A stretch of 64,000 bases of DNA from CAVPUA01 sp963828015 (GCA_963828015.1 CAWHCD010000003.1:49781-113780), one strand, 5' to 3'. Shown: positions 51,649-60,598, counted from the first letter of the stretch. Notes: generated by a model not told the origin, from the sequence alone. Numbers and translations are program-made.

Positions 51649-52254
51649 ATGACCGCCGCGACCAAGCGCCGCCGCCTGGAACCCGATGCCCGGCGTCAGG
51701 AGATCTTGACCGCGGCCCGCCGACTGTTCCGGCACCGTCCCTACGCCGAAGTCTCGGTCGCCGAGATCGCCGAGGCTTCCGGCGCCACCCGGGGCTTGAT
51801 CAATCACTACTTCGGCACGAAGCGTGATCTCTACCTCGAGATCGTTCGCGATGCGTTGACGGTGCCGGCGATCGCCTTGGACGGCGTGCCCGACGGCCCC
51901 CTCGAGGCGCGCGTGGACGCCGCCGTGACGTGGTTTCTGGCCCAGCTGCAGCGCCACGCCGCAACCTGGCTGGTGGCCACCGGGGCCGACGGAATGGGCG
52001 GTGACCCGGAAATGGCGCGGGTGCTGCGACAGGCCGACAACGAGTCGGCCGACCGACTGCTTGAGTTCATCGGACTCGAGGTCGATGCGCAGACGCGCGA
52101 GCCGTTGCGGGCCATGATCCGGACCTACGCCGCGATGGTGCGCACGAGCGGTCGCGAATGGCTGCAGAGCCGGACGCTGAGCCGCCAGCAGGTACACACC
52201 CTGCTGGCCGAGACGCTCCTGACGCTGATCCGCAGAGTCTTCCCGGCCGCCTAG
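51649..52254 (+). CDS. TetR/AcrR-family transcriptional regulator
   Basis: The 201-residue protein has the TetR N-terminal HTH (EILTAARRLFRHRPYAEVSVAEIAEASGATRGLINHYFGTKRDLYLEIV). A C-terminal helical ligand domain follows, with TWFLAQLQRHAATWLV and TYAAMVRTSGREWL. It presumably represses one of its divergent neighbours. The ATG at 51649 has a TANNNT -10 eight bases upstream. No clear operator palindrome was found in the 71-bp gap. Confidence 0.85.
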   Translation: MTAATKRRRLEPDARRQEILTAARRLFRHRPYAEVSVAEIAEASGATRGLINHYFGTKRDLYLEIVRDALTVPAIALDGVPDGPLEARVDAAVTWFLAQLQRHAATWLVATGADGMGGDPEMARVLRQADNESADRLLEFIGLEVDAQTREPLRAMIRTYAAMVRTSGREWLQSRTLSRQQVHTLLAETLLTLIRRVFPAA

Positions 52255-52264
52255 CACCGGCCGC

Positions 52265-53090
52265 TTAGACCAGCCCGGCGAACAGGTCGTCCTCGGGCAC
52301 GGGCGCACCGGTGCGGTCCTGCACGCGCAGGAACGTCTCCACGCCCATGAACTTGGCGAAGCGCTCCTTGCCCATCTTCAGGAACAGGATGTTCTCGCTC
52401 TGACTGGCGTGCTGCGGCCAGGGCGTCGAACTTCTGGCCGGCGAACTCGGTGGTGTCGACCCAGGTGGTGATCTGCTCGTCGGGCAGTCCCATCTCGAGC
52501 GCCTCACCCGGCTCACCCGGGTCCGGGTCGTCCCAGTCGCCACCGAACTCGCGCACGATCGCGCCGAACTCGGCGAACGCCGTGCGCGGGATGGTCGTCC
52601 AGTAGACCTTCGCGGGGATGCCGGACTCGGCGACGGCGGCCATGGTGATGCGGTGGGCCTGGATGTGATCGGGGTGGCCGTAGAAGCCGTTCTCGTCGTA
52701 GGTGACGACGACGTCGGGCTGGTAGCGGCGCATCAGCTCGGCCAGCGGCGCCGCCGCCTCGGCCACCGGGGTGGACCAGAACGAGCCGGGCGCATCGTTC
52801 TCGGGCCAGCCCATCATCCCCGAGTCGGCGTAGCCCAGCAGTTCCAGGTGGCTGACGTTGAGCACGTCGCAACTGGCCTGCAGTTCGGCCTGCCGCATGG
52901 CCACGACCGCCGCCGGGTCATGGCCGGGCTCGCCCGGCTTGACGCCACCGGGCCCGTCGCCGCAGCGCCCGTCGGTGCAGGTGACGAGCACGGTCCGGAT
53001 GCCCTCGGCGGCATAGCGCGCCAGCACGCCGCCGGTGCCGGTCGCCTCGTCGTCGGGATGGGCGTGCACGGCCATGAACGTCAGGGGCAT
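52265..53090 (-). CDS. mca: mycothiol S-conjugate amidase, frameshifted near its 3' end
   Basis: The 275-residue deacetylase family protein has FMAVHAHPDDEATGTGGVLARY, CTDGRCGDG, the long CDVLNVSHLELLGYADSGMMGWPEN region, VVVTYDENGFYGHPDHIQAH and ITTWVDTTEFAGQKFDALA. One surplus base near 52416 changes frame; the restored end is QHASQSENILFLKMGKERFAKFMGVETFL and ends LFAGLV. The terminal region identifies Mca rather than MshB. It detoxifies by cleaving mycothiol S-conjugates. ATG 53090 has a leaderless -10. Confidence 0.9.
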
Positions 53091-53096
53091 GACCTA

Positions 53097-53102
53097 ACCC
53101 TA
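53097..53102 (-). promoter_or_regulatory. -10 element, leaderless mca
   Basis: Minus-strand TAGGGT, six bases before the ATG at 53090. Confidence 0.45.
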
Positions 53103-53127
53103 AGGGCGTGCACCGACGAGGCTCGCG

Positions 53128-53133
53128 TAGCTT
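53128..53133 (+). promoter_or_regulatory. -10 element, leaderless gpgS
   Basis: TAGCTT, eight bases before the GTG at 53142. It is divergent from mca within 51 bases. Confidence 0.35.
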
Positions 53134-53141
53134 CAAACCTT

Positions 53142-54074
53142 GTGCACCGGCAGGCTCGTGACTGGTACGAGCGGCAGACCTTCGACGCCGCGGACTGGAC
53201 GACCGCGCAGTTACTCGCCGCCAAGGGGCCGCAGCGGATCAGCGTGATCATTCCGGCCCGCAACGAGGAGTCCTCGGTCGGCACCGTGGTCGCCACCATC
53301 CGCTCCGAGCTGGTCGAGGCCACCGCGCTGGTCGACGAGCTGATCGTCATCGATTCCCTGTCCACGGACGCGACCGCGGCCCGGGCCCGGGCGCACGGGG
53401 CCGTCGTCCATTCGGTCGCCGACATCCGGCCCGACCTGGGCGTGCGGGCCGGCAAGGGAGAGGCGCTGTGGAAGTCGCAGTTCGTCGCCACGGGTGACCT
53501 GCTCGTCTTCATCGACGCCGACCTGACCGAATGGGGCCCGCACTTCGTCACCGGCCTGCTCGGGCCGATGCTGACCGACCCCGCGACGCTGCTGGTCAAG
53601 GGCTTCTACGACCGGCTCTTCGAGAGCGACAACGAGGTGCCGAGCAGCGAGGGAGGGCGGGTTACCGAGCTCGTCGCCCGGCCCCTGCTCGCCGCCCGCT
53701 GGCCCGAGCTGGCTGCCCTCGTGCAGCCCCTGGCCGGCGAGTGGGCGATCCGGCGTTCGCTGTTCGAGCGCCTGCGCGTGCCCGTCGGCTACGGCGTCGA
53801 GTTCGCCACGCTGGTCGACACGTGGTCTCAACACGGCTTGGACGCACTGGCCCAGGTCGACCTCGGTCGCCGCGGTCATCGGCATCAGAGCGTGCACGAC
53901 CTGTCGGTGATGGCCCTGGAGATCCTGCGGGTGGCCGACGTCCGCAGCGGGCTGGCCGACCCGGCGCAGGACCCGGTTGACCTGTCCCAGTTCGACCGCA
54001 CGGCGCCCGACCGCTGGCGGACCCGGTCGGTACCGACCCTGGAACGCCCGCCGGCGGTGGAGGTGCTGACGTGA
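53142..54074 (+). CDS. gpgS: glucosyl-3-phosphoglycerate synthase
   Basis: A 310-residue GT81/GT2-like glycosyltransferase: RISVIIPARNEESSVGTVVATI, ELIVIDSLSTDATA, FIDADLTEWGPHFVTGLLGPML (DxD region) and FDRTAPDRWRTRSVP. It makes glucosyl-3-phosphoglycerate, the first step of methylglucose lipopolysaccharide synthesis in mycobacteria (Rv1208). The GTG at 53142 is chosen because it gives the usual HRQARDWYERQTFDAADW opening. It overlaps folP2 by four bases, as in Rv1207-Rv1208. Confidence 0.92.
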   Translation: MHRQARDWYERQTFDAADWTTAQLLAAKGPQRISVIIPARNEESSVGTVVATIRSELVEATALVDELIVIDSLSTDATAARARAHGAVVHSVADIRPDLGVRAGKGEALWKSQFVATGDLLVFIDADLTEWGPHFVTGLLGPMLTDPATLLVKGFYDRLFESDNEVPSSEGGRVTELVARPLLAARWPELAALVQPLAGEWAIRRSLFERLRVPVGYGVEFATLVDTWSQHGLDALAQVDLGRRGHRHQSVHDLSVMALEILRVADVRSGLADPAQDPVDLSQFDRTAPDRWRTRSVPTLERPPAVEVLT

Positions 54075-54934
54075 CCGTGCGACTGGGAACCCGCTCGTTC
54101 GGCCCGGGCGAGTTCGCGATCATGGCGATCGTCAACCGCACGCCCGACTCGTTCTATGACAAGGGGGCGACGTTCGCCTTCGAGGCCGCGCTGACCCGGG
54201 TGCGCGAGGTCGTGGCGCAGGGCGCGGACATCGTCGACATCGGTGGCGTGAAGGCCGCCCCAGGCGTCGACGTCGACGTCGCCGAGGAGATTGCGCGGAC
54301 GGTTGAGTTCGTCGCGGCGGTCCGGGCCGAGCACCCGAACGTGATCATCAGCGTCGACACCTGGCGCCACGAGGTGGCCGACGCGGTCTGCCGGGTGGGC
54401 GCCGATCTGCTCAACGATGCCTGGGGCGGGCACGATCCGGAGCTGGTCGAGGTGGCCGCGCAGCACGGCGCCGGGGTGGTGTGCACGCACACCGGGGGCG
54501 TCGAGCCGCGCACTCGCCCGCACCGCATCGCCTACCCCGACCTGATGGCCGACGTCCTGTACCGCACCCTCGACCTGGCCGAGAAGGCGCTGGCCGCGGG
54601 CGTGGACCGCGAGTCGATCCTGATCGATCCGGCCCACGACTTCGGCAAGAACACCCGCCACTCCCTCGAGGTCACCCGACGCCTGGGCGAGATGGTCGAC
54701 ACCGGCTGGCCCGTGCTGGTCTCCTTGTCCAACAAGGACTTCGTCGGCGAGACGCTTGGCGTGCCCGTCGACCAGCGCCTGATCGGCACACTGGCCACGA
54801 CCGCGGTCTGTGCCTGGCTGGGAGCGACGGTCTATCGGGTGCACAACGTGGTCGAGACCCGCCAGACGCTGAACATGGTGGCCAGCATTCAGGGCACCCG
54901 CCCGCCGACTCGGACCGTTCGCGGCCTGGCCTGA
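54071..54934 (+). CDS. folP2: dihydropteroate synthase homologue FolP2
   Basis: The 287-residue TIM-barrel protein has IMAIVNRTPDSFYDKGATF, ADIVDIGGVKAAPGVDVDV, VIISVDTWRHEVADAV and ILIDPAHDFGKNT, a DHPS-like set with changed residues compared with FolP1 (NRTPDSFYD, GGVKAAPG). Rv1207-type FolP2 proteins are reported to lack DHPS activity, so the role in gpgS-linked metabolism is unknown. GTGA overlaps with gpgS. Confidence 0.88.
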   Translation: MTVRLGTRSFGPGEFAIMAIVNRTPDSFYDKGATFAFEAALTRVREVVAQGADIVDIGGVKAAPGVDVDVAEEIARTVEFVAAVRAEHPNVIISVDTWRHEVADAVCRVGADLLNDAWGGHDPELVEVAAQHGAGVVCTHTGGVEPRTRPHRIAYPDLMADVLYRTLDLAEKALAAGVDRESILIDPAHDFGKNTRHSLEVTRRLGEMVDTGWPVLVSLSNKDFVGETLGVPVDQRLIGTLATTAVCAWLGATVYRVHNVVETRQTLNMVASIQGTRPPTRTVRGLA

Positions 54935-55012
54935 CCGGCTGGCTGCGTGGCAAGATCAAGAGAATTCCCTGTTATATATGGCGAATCTCTTGCCTTGAGG
55001 CGCGCCTTGACG

Positions 55013-55018
55013 TAGAAT
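55013..55018 (+). promoter_or_regulatory. promoter of the 13E12 HNH gene (leaderless)
   Basis: TAGAAT ends seven bases before the ATG at 55026. A TTGCCT -35-like hexamer lies 17 bases upstream of it (54990-54995) in a locally AT-rich region, making this the most complete sigma-A-type promoter in the window. Confidence 0.5.
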
Positions 55019-55025
55019 CGAACCT

Positions 55026-56385
55026 ATGTTCGAGGTAGTGGATCGAGTCGAACGGCCACTCGTGGTGGTGCCGTCGGTGCTCGATGCGCTGATGTGGCCC
55101 GATGAGACCGCGGCTGCCCTGGCCACGACCAGTTGCGGTCCGGCCGCGGCCGGGTTGCTGGACGTCATGACCCCAGAGCTGCTGTCAGCGGCCGGCCGGG
55201 TCGACGCGCTGGTGGCGATGACCCGGTTGGAGTCCTGGCTCTCGGCGCGCAAGCAGCAGCTGTTGGCCGCGATGCTCGCCGACGCCGAGGGCCCGTTGCG
55301 AGATTCGGCTGGGCATTGCTGGTTGGCGGAGGAGGTCGGGGCGGCGTTGCGGCTCGCGCCGTCCACCGCGGAGTCTCATCTGGAGACGGCGGCGGATCTG
55401 GTCGGTCGGCTGCCCGGTGCGGTGGCGTTGTTGGAGACCGGGCAGATCTCACCCACCCACGCGCGGGTGTTGAGCGAGGAGACCAACAAACTGACCGATG
55501 ATCAGGTCGCGACCGTCGCCGCCCGGGTGCTCGGTCGGGCCCCGGAGCAGACGGTCGGGGAGTTTCGGCGCGCCATCCGCCGGGCGGTGAAGGTGGTCGA
55601 TACCCGCGCCGCCGAGGAACGTCATGTGGACGCCGTCGGCCTCGCGGCGGGTGCAACGCTTCCCCGACCAGGACGGCATGACCGCCCTGTGGGCGTTGCT
55701 GCCCGCCGACGGCGCCGAACTGATCTGGGCCGAACTCAACCAGATCGCCGCGGTCACGCTCCCCGGCGATGAACGCACCATCGACCAGCGCCGCGCCGAC
55801 GCGCTAGTCGAGCTCACGCTGAACCCCTCCAGCGGCACCCCATCGACGCGCCCGGTGGTGAACGTGACCGTCGGACTGGCCACCCTGCTCGGCGACAACG
55901 ACCAACCCGCCGAACTCGACGGCTACGGCCCGATCCCGGCCTCCATGGCCCGCCGCATCGCCGAAGACCCCACCGGCACCTGGCGACGGCTGATCACCGA
56001 CCCCGCCGGACGACTCCTGGACTACGACACCTGCACCTACCGCCCACCGGCCGCACTGGCCCGCCACGTCCGCCAACGCGACCGCACCTGCATCGTCCCC
56101 GGCTGCAGCCGCCGAGCAAGTCTGTGCGAACTCGACCACCGCGACCCCTACCCAGCCGGGCCGACCAACGCCCACAACCTGCAACCGTTATGCAAACACC
56201 ACCACGACATGAAACACCACGGCGACTGGACCGTGACCAAACAACCCGACGGCGTCTACCAGTGGATGACTCCTACTGGGCATCGCTACCGCTACCGACC
56301 ACCGACGTCGCCACCACCCGGACCCGAACCCACACCCGAAACCACGCCGCCGACACCGATCAACGACGAACCGCCCCCGTTCTGA
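55026..56385 (+). CDS. DUF222/HNH endonuclease (13E12 repeat family), frameshifted
   Basis: The N-terminal DUF222 half (PAAAGLLDVMTPELLSAAGRVDALVAM, then LRDSAGHCWLAEEVGAALRLAPSTAES, then LPGAVALLETGQISPTHARVL) runs to about 55640. There one surplus base breaks the frame, and the next frame continues SRRVQRFPDQDGMTALWALLPADGAELIWAEL. The C-terminal HNH domain is CIVPGCSRRASLCELDHRDP, HNLQPLCKHHHDMKHHGDW and GHRYRY. This is the REP13E12-like family of multicopy genes with suspected mobility; the function is unknown. Confidence 0.85.
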
Positions 56386-56397
56386 GCTGGTCGAACC

Positions 56398-57177
56398 TCA
56401 GGTCACGGCCGACTGGCCGCCGTCGACGTTCAGCGCAGCGCCGGTGATGAAAGAGGCCCGCGCGGACAGCAGGAAGGTGATGACCTCGGCGTACTCGCGC
56501 GCCAAGCCGACCCGGCCGAGCGGGATGTTGTTGCCGAGGATGAGCCGCGCATAGAGGTCCTCGACCGTGACCCCTGCCCCCTTCGCGTCCCGCTCCCATT
56601 GCGGAGACTCGAACGTCCCGTTGCACACCGCGTTGACCCGGACGTTGAGCGGGCCGAACTCGCGCGAGAGCGTCTTCGTCAGGGCCAGCCCGGCGGCACG
56701 GGACACCGAGGACGGCGAGCTGTTCGCCCCCGGCGCCTTGGCCGAGGTGTTCAAGGTGTTGACGATGGCGCCGCCCCCGTCGCGGCTCAGGTGCGGCACG
56801 GCCAGTCGGCAGAGGCGGACGGCGGCGTGGACCTTGAGCAGCAGATCGCCCTCCCAGTCCGCGTCGGTGCTCTCGGTCAGCGGGATGGCCGCGCCTCGGC
56901 CGGCATTGTTGACCAGCCCGTCGAGTCGGCCCCAGCGGACAAGCGTCTGATCAACGAGGGTCTGCAGGTCGTCGGGCCGGGTGACGTCCGCCCGCACCGC
57001 CAGGACGTCGCCGCCCGCGGCGCGCAGTTCCTCGGCGACTGCGCCGAGGCGATCTTCGTCTCGACCGCAGAAGGCGACCCGCGCGCCCTCACCTACGAGG
57101 GAGTGGCACAAGGCCCGGCCCAGCCCACTTGATCCACCGGTCACGATCACCACGCGACCGCTTAGCTCAAGCTCCAT
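56398..57177 (-). CDS. SDR-family oxidoreductase lacking the YxxxK active site
   Basis: The 259-residue protein has the NAD(P) motif TGGSSGLGRALCHSL, the LVNNAGRGAAIPLTES region, and the C-terminal NVDGGQSAVT. Where SDRs have YxxxK, this has SSVSRAAGLALTK (Ser for Tyr, Arg for Lys). Some actinobacterial SDRs share this SVSRAAG form, so it may be a non-canonical or non-catalytic SDR. The ATG follows GGGGGATCCG. The substrate is unknown. It is convergent with the HNH gene. Confidence 0.85.
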   Translation of the reverse strand: MELELSGRVVIVTGGSSGLGRALCHSLVGEGARVAFCGRDEDRLGAVAEELRAAGGDVLAVRADVTRPDDLQTLVDQTLVRWGRLDGLVNNAGRGAAIPLTESTDADWEGDLLLKVHAAVRLCRLAVPHLSRDGGGAIVNTLNTSAKAPGANSSPSSVSRAAGLALTKTLSREFGPLNVRVNAVCNGTFESPQWERDAKGAGVTVEDLYARLILGNNIPLGRVGLAREYAEVITFLLSARASFITGAALNVDGGQSAVT

Positions 57178-57300
57178 CGGATCCCCCGTATCTGCGCGCC
57201 GCTCAGGGCCGGCAGATTACTAGACGCCTGGTCTGGACCGGTCTAGCGCTCCGCTGCGACCCCCGAGTGCGACGACCGAGGGCGCGGGAACTGGCATCAC

Positions 57301-57507
57301 TCAGAGTGGGTCGCGCGATTCGCTGTCTGGGGAGCCGATTTCGCCAGACGAACTCGACTGGCGGCGGGATCGCTCGATGATTGATTCCGAGGCTGTGGCC
57401 GGGCCGCCGACGCTTGAGCCTTCGTGCTGTTCATCAGCCTTCTGCGGATGATCCTGGCCGGCTCTTCGCCTCGCGGCCTCGAGGTTTTCTTCCAAGGGAT
57501 CGCTCAT
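57301..57507 (-). CDS. small charged hypothetical protein
   Basis: A 68-residue, highly charged, Ser/Glu-rich product starting MSDPLEENLEAARRRAGQ and ending PDSESRDPL. It is predicted to be disordered, with no family recognised. AAGGG lies 12 bases before the ATG. Codon usage is plausible for the organism, but small size and low complexity make the call tentative. Confidence 0.35.
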   Translation of the reverse strand: MSDPLEENLEAARRRAGQDHPQKADEQHEGSSVGGPATASESIIERSRRQSSSSGEIGSPDSESRDPL

Positions 57508-57545
57508 AGCAACATGCACCCTTCGATTGGCGACCATTGGCCGAC

Positions 57546-57962
57546 TTAGCGCCCGAGAGCCGTCTCGAGATCTCGGACGTGCTCCTGGGTTTGTTCCAGG
57601 AGGGGGCGCAGCGCTTCGGCCGCGTCGGGCAGGTTCAGTTCGGCGGCCTGGGCAACTCGCTCCCGGTACCGGGATAGCTGTGAGCGCTCCAGTTCCAAGT
57701 CGGCCGTTAGCGCGGCCTTGGAGTCCGAGGTCGGTGGCACAGTGGCCACGGTCGTGATCGGAACGCCGCCGAGGAAGGATATCTGCTCGGACAACGTGAT
57801 CGCGTGCTGCAGCTCCTGCCCGAGGTGGACTTTCAGCTCGTCGATCAGGCTCATGTATTCGGGCCCGGTGATCGTCGAAACATGCTGAACGTACTGCACG
57901 ATCGATTGGAACTCAGTCGAAAGATCAGCATTCAGTAGCTCCACAAAGCTCTCCTGATCCAC
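57546..57962 (-). CDS. ferritin-like (DUF892/bacterioferritin-like) protein
   Basis: From the GTG at 57962 the 138-residue product begins VDQESFVELLNADLSTEFQSI and continues with YVQHVSTITGPEYMSLIDELKVHLGQELQHAITLSEQISFLGG. This pattern of Glu, Glu and His ligands is typical of a four-helix ferritin-like diiron protein. An excellent GAGGAG lies six bases before the GTG, so this start is preferred over an upstream ATG at 58040 or 58076. Storage or redox handling of iron is the family role; the actual function is unproven. It is divergent from the LLM gene. Confidence 0.75.
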   Translation of the reverse strand: MDQESFVELLNADLSTEFQSIVQYVQHVSTITGPEYMSLIDELKVHLGQELQHAITLSEQISFLGGVPITTVATVPPTSDSKAALTADLELERSQLSRYRERVAQAAELNLPDAAEALRPLLEQTQEHVRDLETALGR

Positions 57963-58153
57963 TGCGATCTCCTCGCTGACTAGGTCTTCGATTGCTGTTT
58001 GACGATAGGGGTCTATCCAGCCACCGAACTCGGCAAACATTCCGCCAGCCGCCTGCCTGGATCTGCCGTCTAGCATCGTCGGAATCGGGGGCGGGGGTTC
58101 AATGCAACAAAGACGGGCCTGGAGAAGAGCCGGGCGGGCTGGAGAGGAAGCGC

Positions 58154-58981
58154 ATGACCGACGTGACCTCCGGCGCGGTAAGACCGTTTCGCTTTGGGAT
58201 CGTGGCCCCGCTCCTGTCGGACGTGCCAGGCTGGATCGGGCAGGTGCGCCGCATCGCCGACCATGGCTATTCGACGGTGTTGATGCCCGATTTCCCGCAG
58301 CTGCAGCCCTCGCCCGCCCCGACCCTCGCCGTCGCGGCCACGGTCGCCGACGTGCGGGTCGGCACCTGGGTGTACGCCGCTGCACTGCGCGCGCCGTGGC
58401 TCACCGCGTGGGAGGCGCACTCGCTGACGGTGCTCACCGAGGGACGTTTCGAGATGGGCATCGGAGTGGGTCGACCGGGCATCGAGGACGAGCTGCGCCA
58501 GCGGGGACTGCCCGTGTCATCGCCCGGCCAGCGCCTGGACCAGGTGCGCGAGAGCGTCGCAGCGCTACGTGAGCTAGACGGCGAGCAGGGCCACACGCCG
58601 GTGGCGATGGCGGTGATCGGCCCGCGGGCGCAGGCCCTGGCCAGCGAGGTCGCCGACACCGTCACCTTCGCCATGACACCGCACGAACCGCGCGCCACCG
58701 TCGTTCAGCGAGTGCGCAATTTTCACAGCACCCGCGAGGTCGAACTCTCGATGCACGTCCCAGTCGTCGGACCGACGGTTTCCCCGTTCATGGCACCCCC
58801 GGACACCGACACCGACACGCTGCGCGAGACCGACTCCCTCGCCTACCTCCCCCATGACCCGCGAGCCGCTGCCGACGAGCTACACCGACGACGCGAAGAG
58901 CTGGGCGTCTCCTACTTCGCCTTCGGCTCGAACGTCGCCGACACCTTCGCCCCACTCGTCGCCGAGCTGGCCGGGCACTAG
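58154..58981 (+). CDS. LLM-class F420/flavin-dependent oxidoreductase
   Basis: A 275-residue luciferase-like protein: FRFGIVAPLLSDVPGWIGQVRRIADHGYSTVLMPDF, APTLAVAATVADVRVGTWVYAA, RFEMGIGVGRPGIEDELRQRG and the C-terminal LGVSYFAFGSNVADTFAPLVAELA. The family is LLM F420-dependent, mostly of unknown substrate. The ATG follows GGAGAGGAAGCGC, a good ribosome site. It is monocistronic, with a methyltransferase 59 bases downstream. Confidence 0.85.
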   Translation: MTDVTSGAVRPFRFGIVAPLLSDVPGWIGQVRRIADHGYSTVLMPDFPQLQPSPAPTLAVAATVADVRVGTWVYAAALRAPWLTAWEAHSLTVLTEGRFEMGIGVGRPGIEDELRQRGLPVSSPGQRLDQVRESVAALRELDGEQGHTPVAMAVIGPRAQALASEVADTVTFAMTPHEPRATVVQRVRNFHSTREVELSMHVPVVGPTVSPFMAPPDTDTDTLRETDSLAYLPHDPRAAADELHRRREELGVSYFAFGSNVADTFAPLVAELAGH

Positions 58982-59027
58982 ACCTCTCGTCGGTTCAACC
59001 CAGCGCCCTGCACTATCAGTCACCGCC

Positions 59028-59033
59028 TAGGTT
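59028..59033 (+). promoter_or_regulatory. -10 element, leaderless methyltransferase
   Basis: TAGGTT, seven bases before the GTG at 59041. Confidence 0.45.
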
Positions 59034-59040
59034 GGGGCCT

Positions 59041-59874
59041 GTGACGGATGACTGGCGGGCTATCAACCTTGCGAACTGGCAATCTCGCGTAGCGCTTCAC
59101 ACCGGTCCGGGCGGCTACGACCTCGCCGCCTTCGACGATCCTGACCACCTCTCCAACGTCGTTCGCTATGACCTGCCGCGCCTGGGCCGCCTCGATGGTC
59201 TCGATGTCGTGCACCTTCAATGCCATATAGGCACTGACACCGTCTCGCTCGCCCGGCTCGGCGCCCGGCGAGTGGTCGGCTTGGACTTCTCCGACGGGGC
59301 GGTCGCGGCTGCGCAAGATCTTGCCGATCGGGCCGGGAACGATGTTGAGTTCGTGGTGAGCGACGCCTACGACGCCGTCGAGCGTCTGGGGGCCTCCCAG
59401 TTCGACCTTGTCTTCACCGGCATCGGCGCACTGTGCTGGCTACCCGACATCGCCCGTTGGGCCGAGACGGTGTCAGGTCTGCTTCGCCCGGGTGGGCGGC
59501 TGTTCATGCGGGAGAGCCATCCGTTGCTCTGGGCGTTGGACGATCCCCGACCGGACGGCCTGCTGGTCGTGGCCTACCCCTACTTCGAAAGCCCAGGAGT
59601 CCTCTTCGAGGACGAGACGTCCTACAGCGGCGATGGAGTCGTCGCCTCGCCGGCGAGTGTCAGCTTCAACCACGGTCTGGCGGAGATCTTCACGGCTTTG
59701 CGGTTGGCCGGCCTTACGATGACCGACTTCGAGGAACATCGCGAGGCGCCGTGGAATGCGCTCGGCGACGCGATGGTCGAGAGTGCTGAACACCCCGGCG
59801 AGTACGTCCTCGCCAGCGCACCCGAGCGTCTTCCCTTGACCTACACGCTGCAAGCCACCAAAGCAGCGCGCTAG
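59041..59874 (+). CDS. class I SAM-dependent methyltransferase
   Basis: The 277-residue protein has motif I DVVHLQCHIGTDTVSLARLGARRVVGLDFS, the acidic D after it and motif IV QFDLVFTGIGALCWLPDI, then LRPGGRLFMRESHP. It is a class I Rossmann-fold methyltransferase with a His/Cys-containing motif I (HLQCHIGTD), as seen in a group of actinobacterial enzymes with unknown substrates. Confidence 0.85.
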   Translation: MTDDWRAINLANWQSRVALHTGPGGYDLAAFDDPDHLSNVVRYDLPRLGRLDGLDVVHLQCHIGTDTVSLARLGARRVVGLDFSDGAVAAAQDLADRAGNDVEFVVSDAYDAVERLGASQFDLVFTGIGALCWLPDIARWAETVSGLLRPGGRLFMRESHPLLWALDDPRPDGLLVVAYPYFESPGVLFEDETSYSGDGVVASPASVSFNHGLAEIFTALRLAGLTMTDFEEHREAPWNALGDAMVESAEHPGEYVLASAPERLPLTYTLQATKAAR

Positions 59875-59955
59875 ACGCTTGGGCGACCCAACACCCACGT
59901 TCCGCGACGCCCCCGAGCCCGACCTGCGCGCAAAGTCAGCCGAGCGATAGGTAGC

Positions 59956-60585
59956 TCAGCCGACTGCCTCTTCGGTGAGCTCGTCGCGGTGGGCTCGCGC
60001 GGCGCGCGGTGGGGAAGGAGGGCGGCGCGGTTCGCGGACGCCGGCCTCGCCGTCTCCGCGTTCGAGCCACAAGTTGACCGTAGACGCGGTCTGTATCCGG
60101 GTGTCTGGATCGGGGTATTGCCGCACGACGACTACGGGCCGCGGATCCTCTTGGCTCTCCAAGGAGATATCGGGGGTCGCCGACACCGCCTCGAGCCCGC
60201 TGCGGGTCAAGATGGCGAGCGCGTCTGCCCAGGTGAGCCCGATGAGATCGGGCACCTTCACTGTTCGTTGGCGGACAGCTCGCACGACCAGTTCGCTCGC
60301 TATCGCGTCGGTAATGCGGTCATCAGGCTCAGTCGTGGGGTCGGGCTCAGGGTCAAGCTCGCGCCAGCGCTCCCACGCCGCCTGGCGGCTGATCGTGAGC
60401 ATGGTGGCGATCTCGGTCCAAGATCTGCGGTGCCGGCGCGCCACTCGCACAGCAAGCAGCTCGGCCTGTTCCAGACAACGGCGTGCCTCCGCCACGTCGG
60501 CGAGAGCGCGGAGCGCGGCGGCTCCGTCGTTCGCCGGTACGCCGCCCGGCAACCACGGACCGAGGCGCTTCCAAAGGTTGGCCAT
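59956..60585 (-). CDS. helix-turn-helix protein with C-terminal PASTA domain
   Basis: The 209-residue protein has an N-terminal HTH-like region (about 50-75, HRRSWTEIATMLTISRQAAWERW). A PASTA-like domain follows at about 115-180 (VKVPDLIGLTWADALAILTR ... VVVVRQYPDPDTRIQTAST), and then a charged tail. No membrane span is visible, whereas PASTA domains normally sit outside the cell on PknB or PBPs. The ATG at 60585 has a TACCCT -10 seven bases upstream. The function is unknown; a DNA-binding protein sensing a cytosolic ligand is a speculation. Confidence 0.7.
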   Translation of the reverse strand: MANLWKRLGPWLPGGVPANDGAAALRALADVAEARRCLEQAELLAVRVARRHRRSWTEIATMLTISRQAAWERWRELDPEPDPTTEPDDRITDAIASELVVRAVRQRTVKVPDLIGLTWADALAILTRSGLEAVSATPDISLESQEDPRPVVVVRQYPDPDTRIQTASTVNLWLERGDGEAGVREPRRPPSPPRAARAHRDELTEEAVG

Positions 60586-60592
60586 GCCTGTC

Positions 60593-60598
60593 AGGGTA
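60593..60598 (-). promoter_or_regulatory. -10 element, leaderless HTH-PASTA
   Basis: Minus-strand TACCCT, seven bases before the ATG at 60585. Confidence 0.4.
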
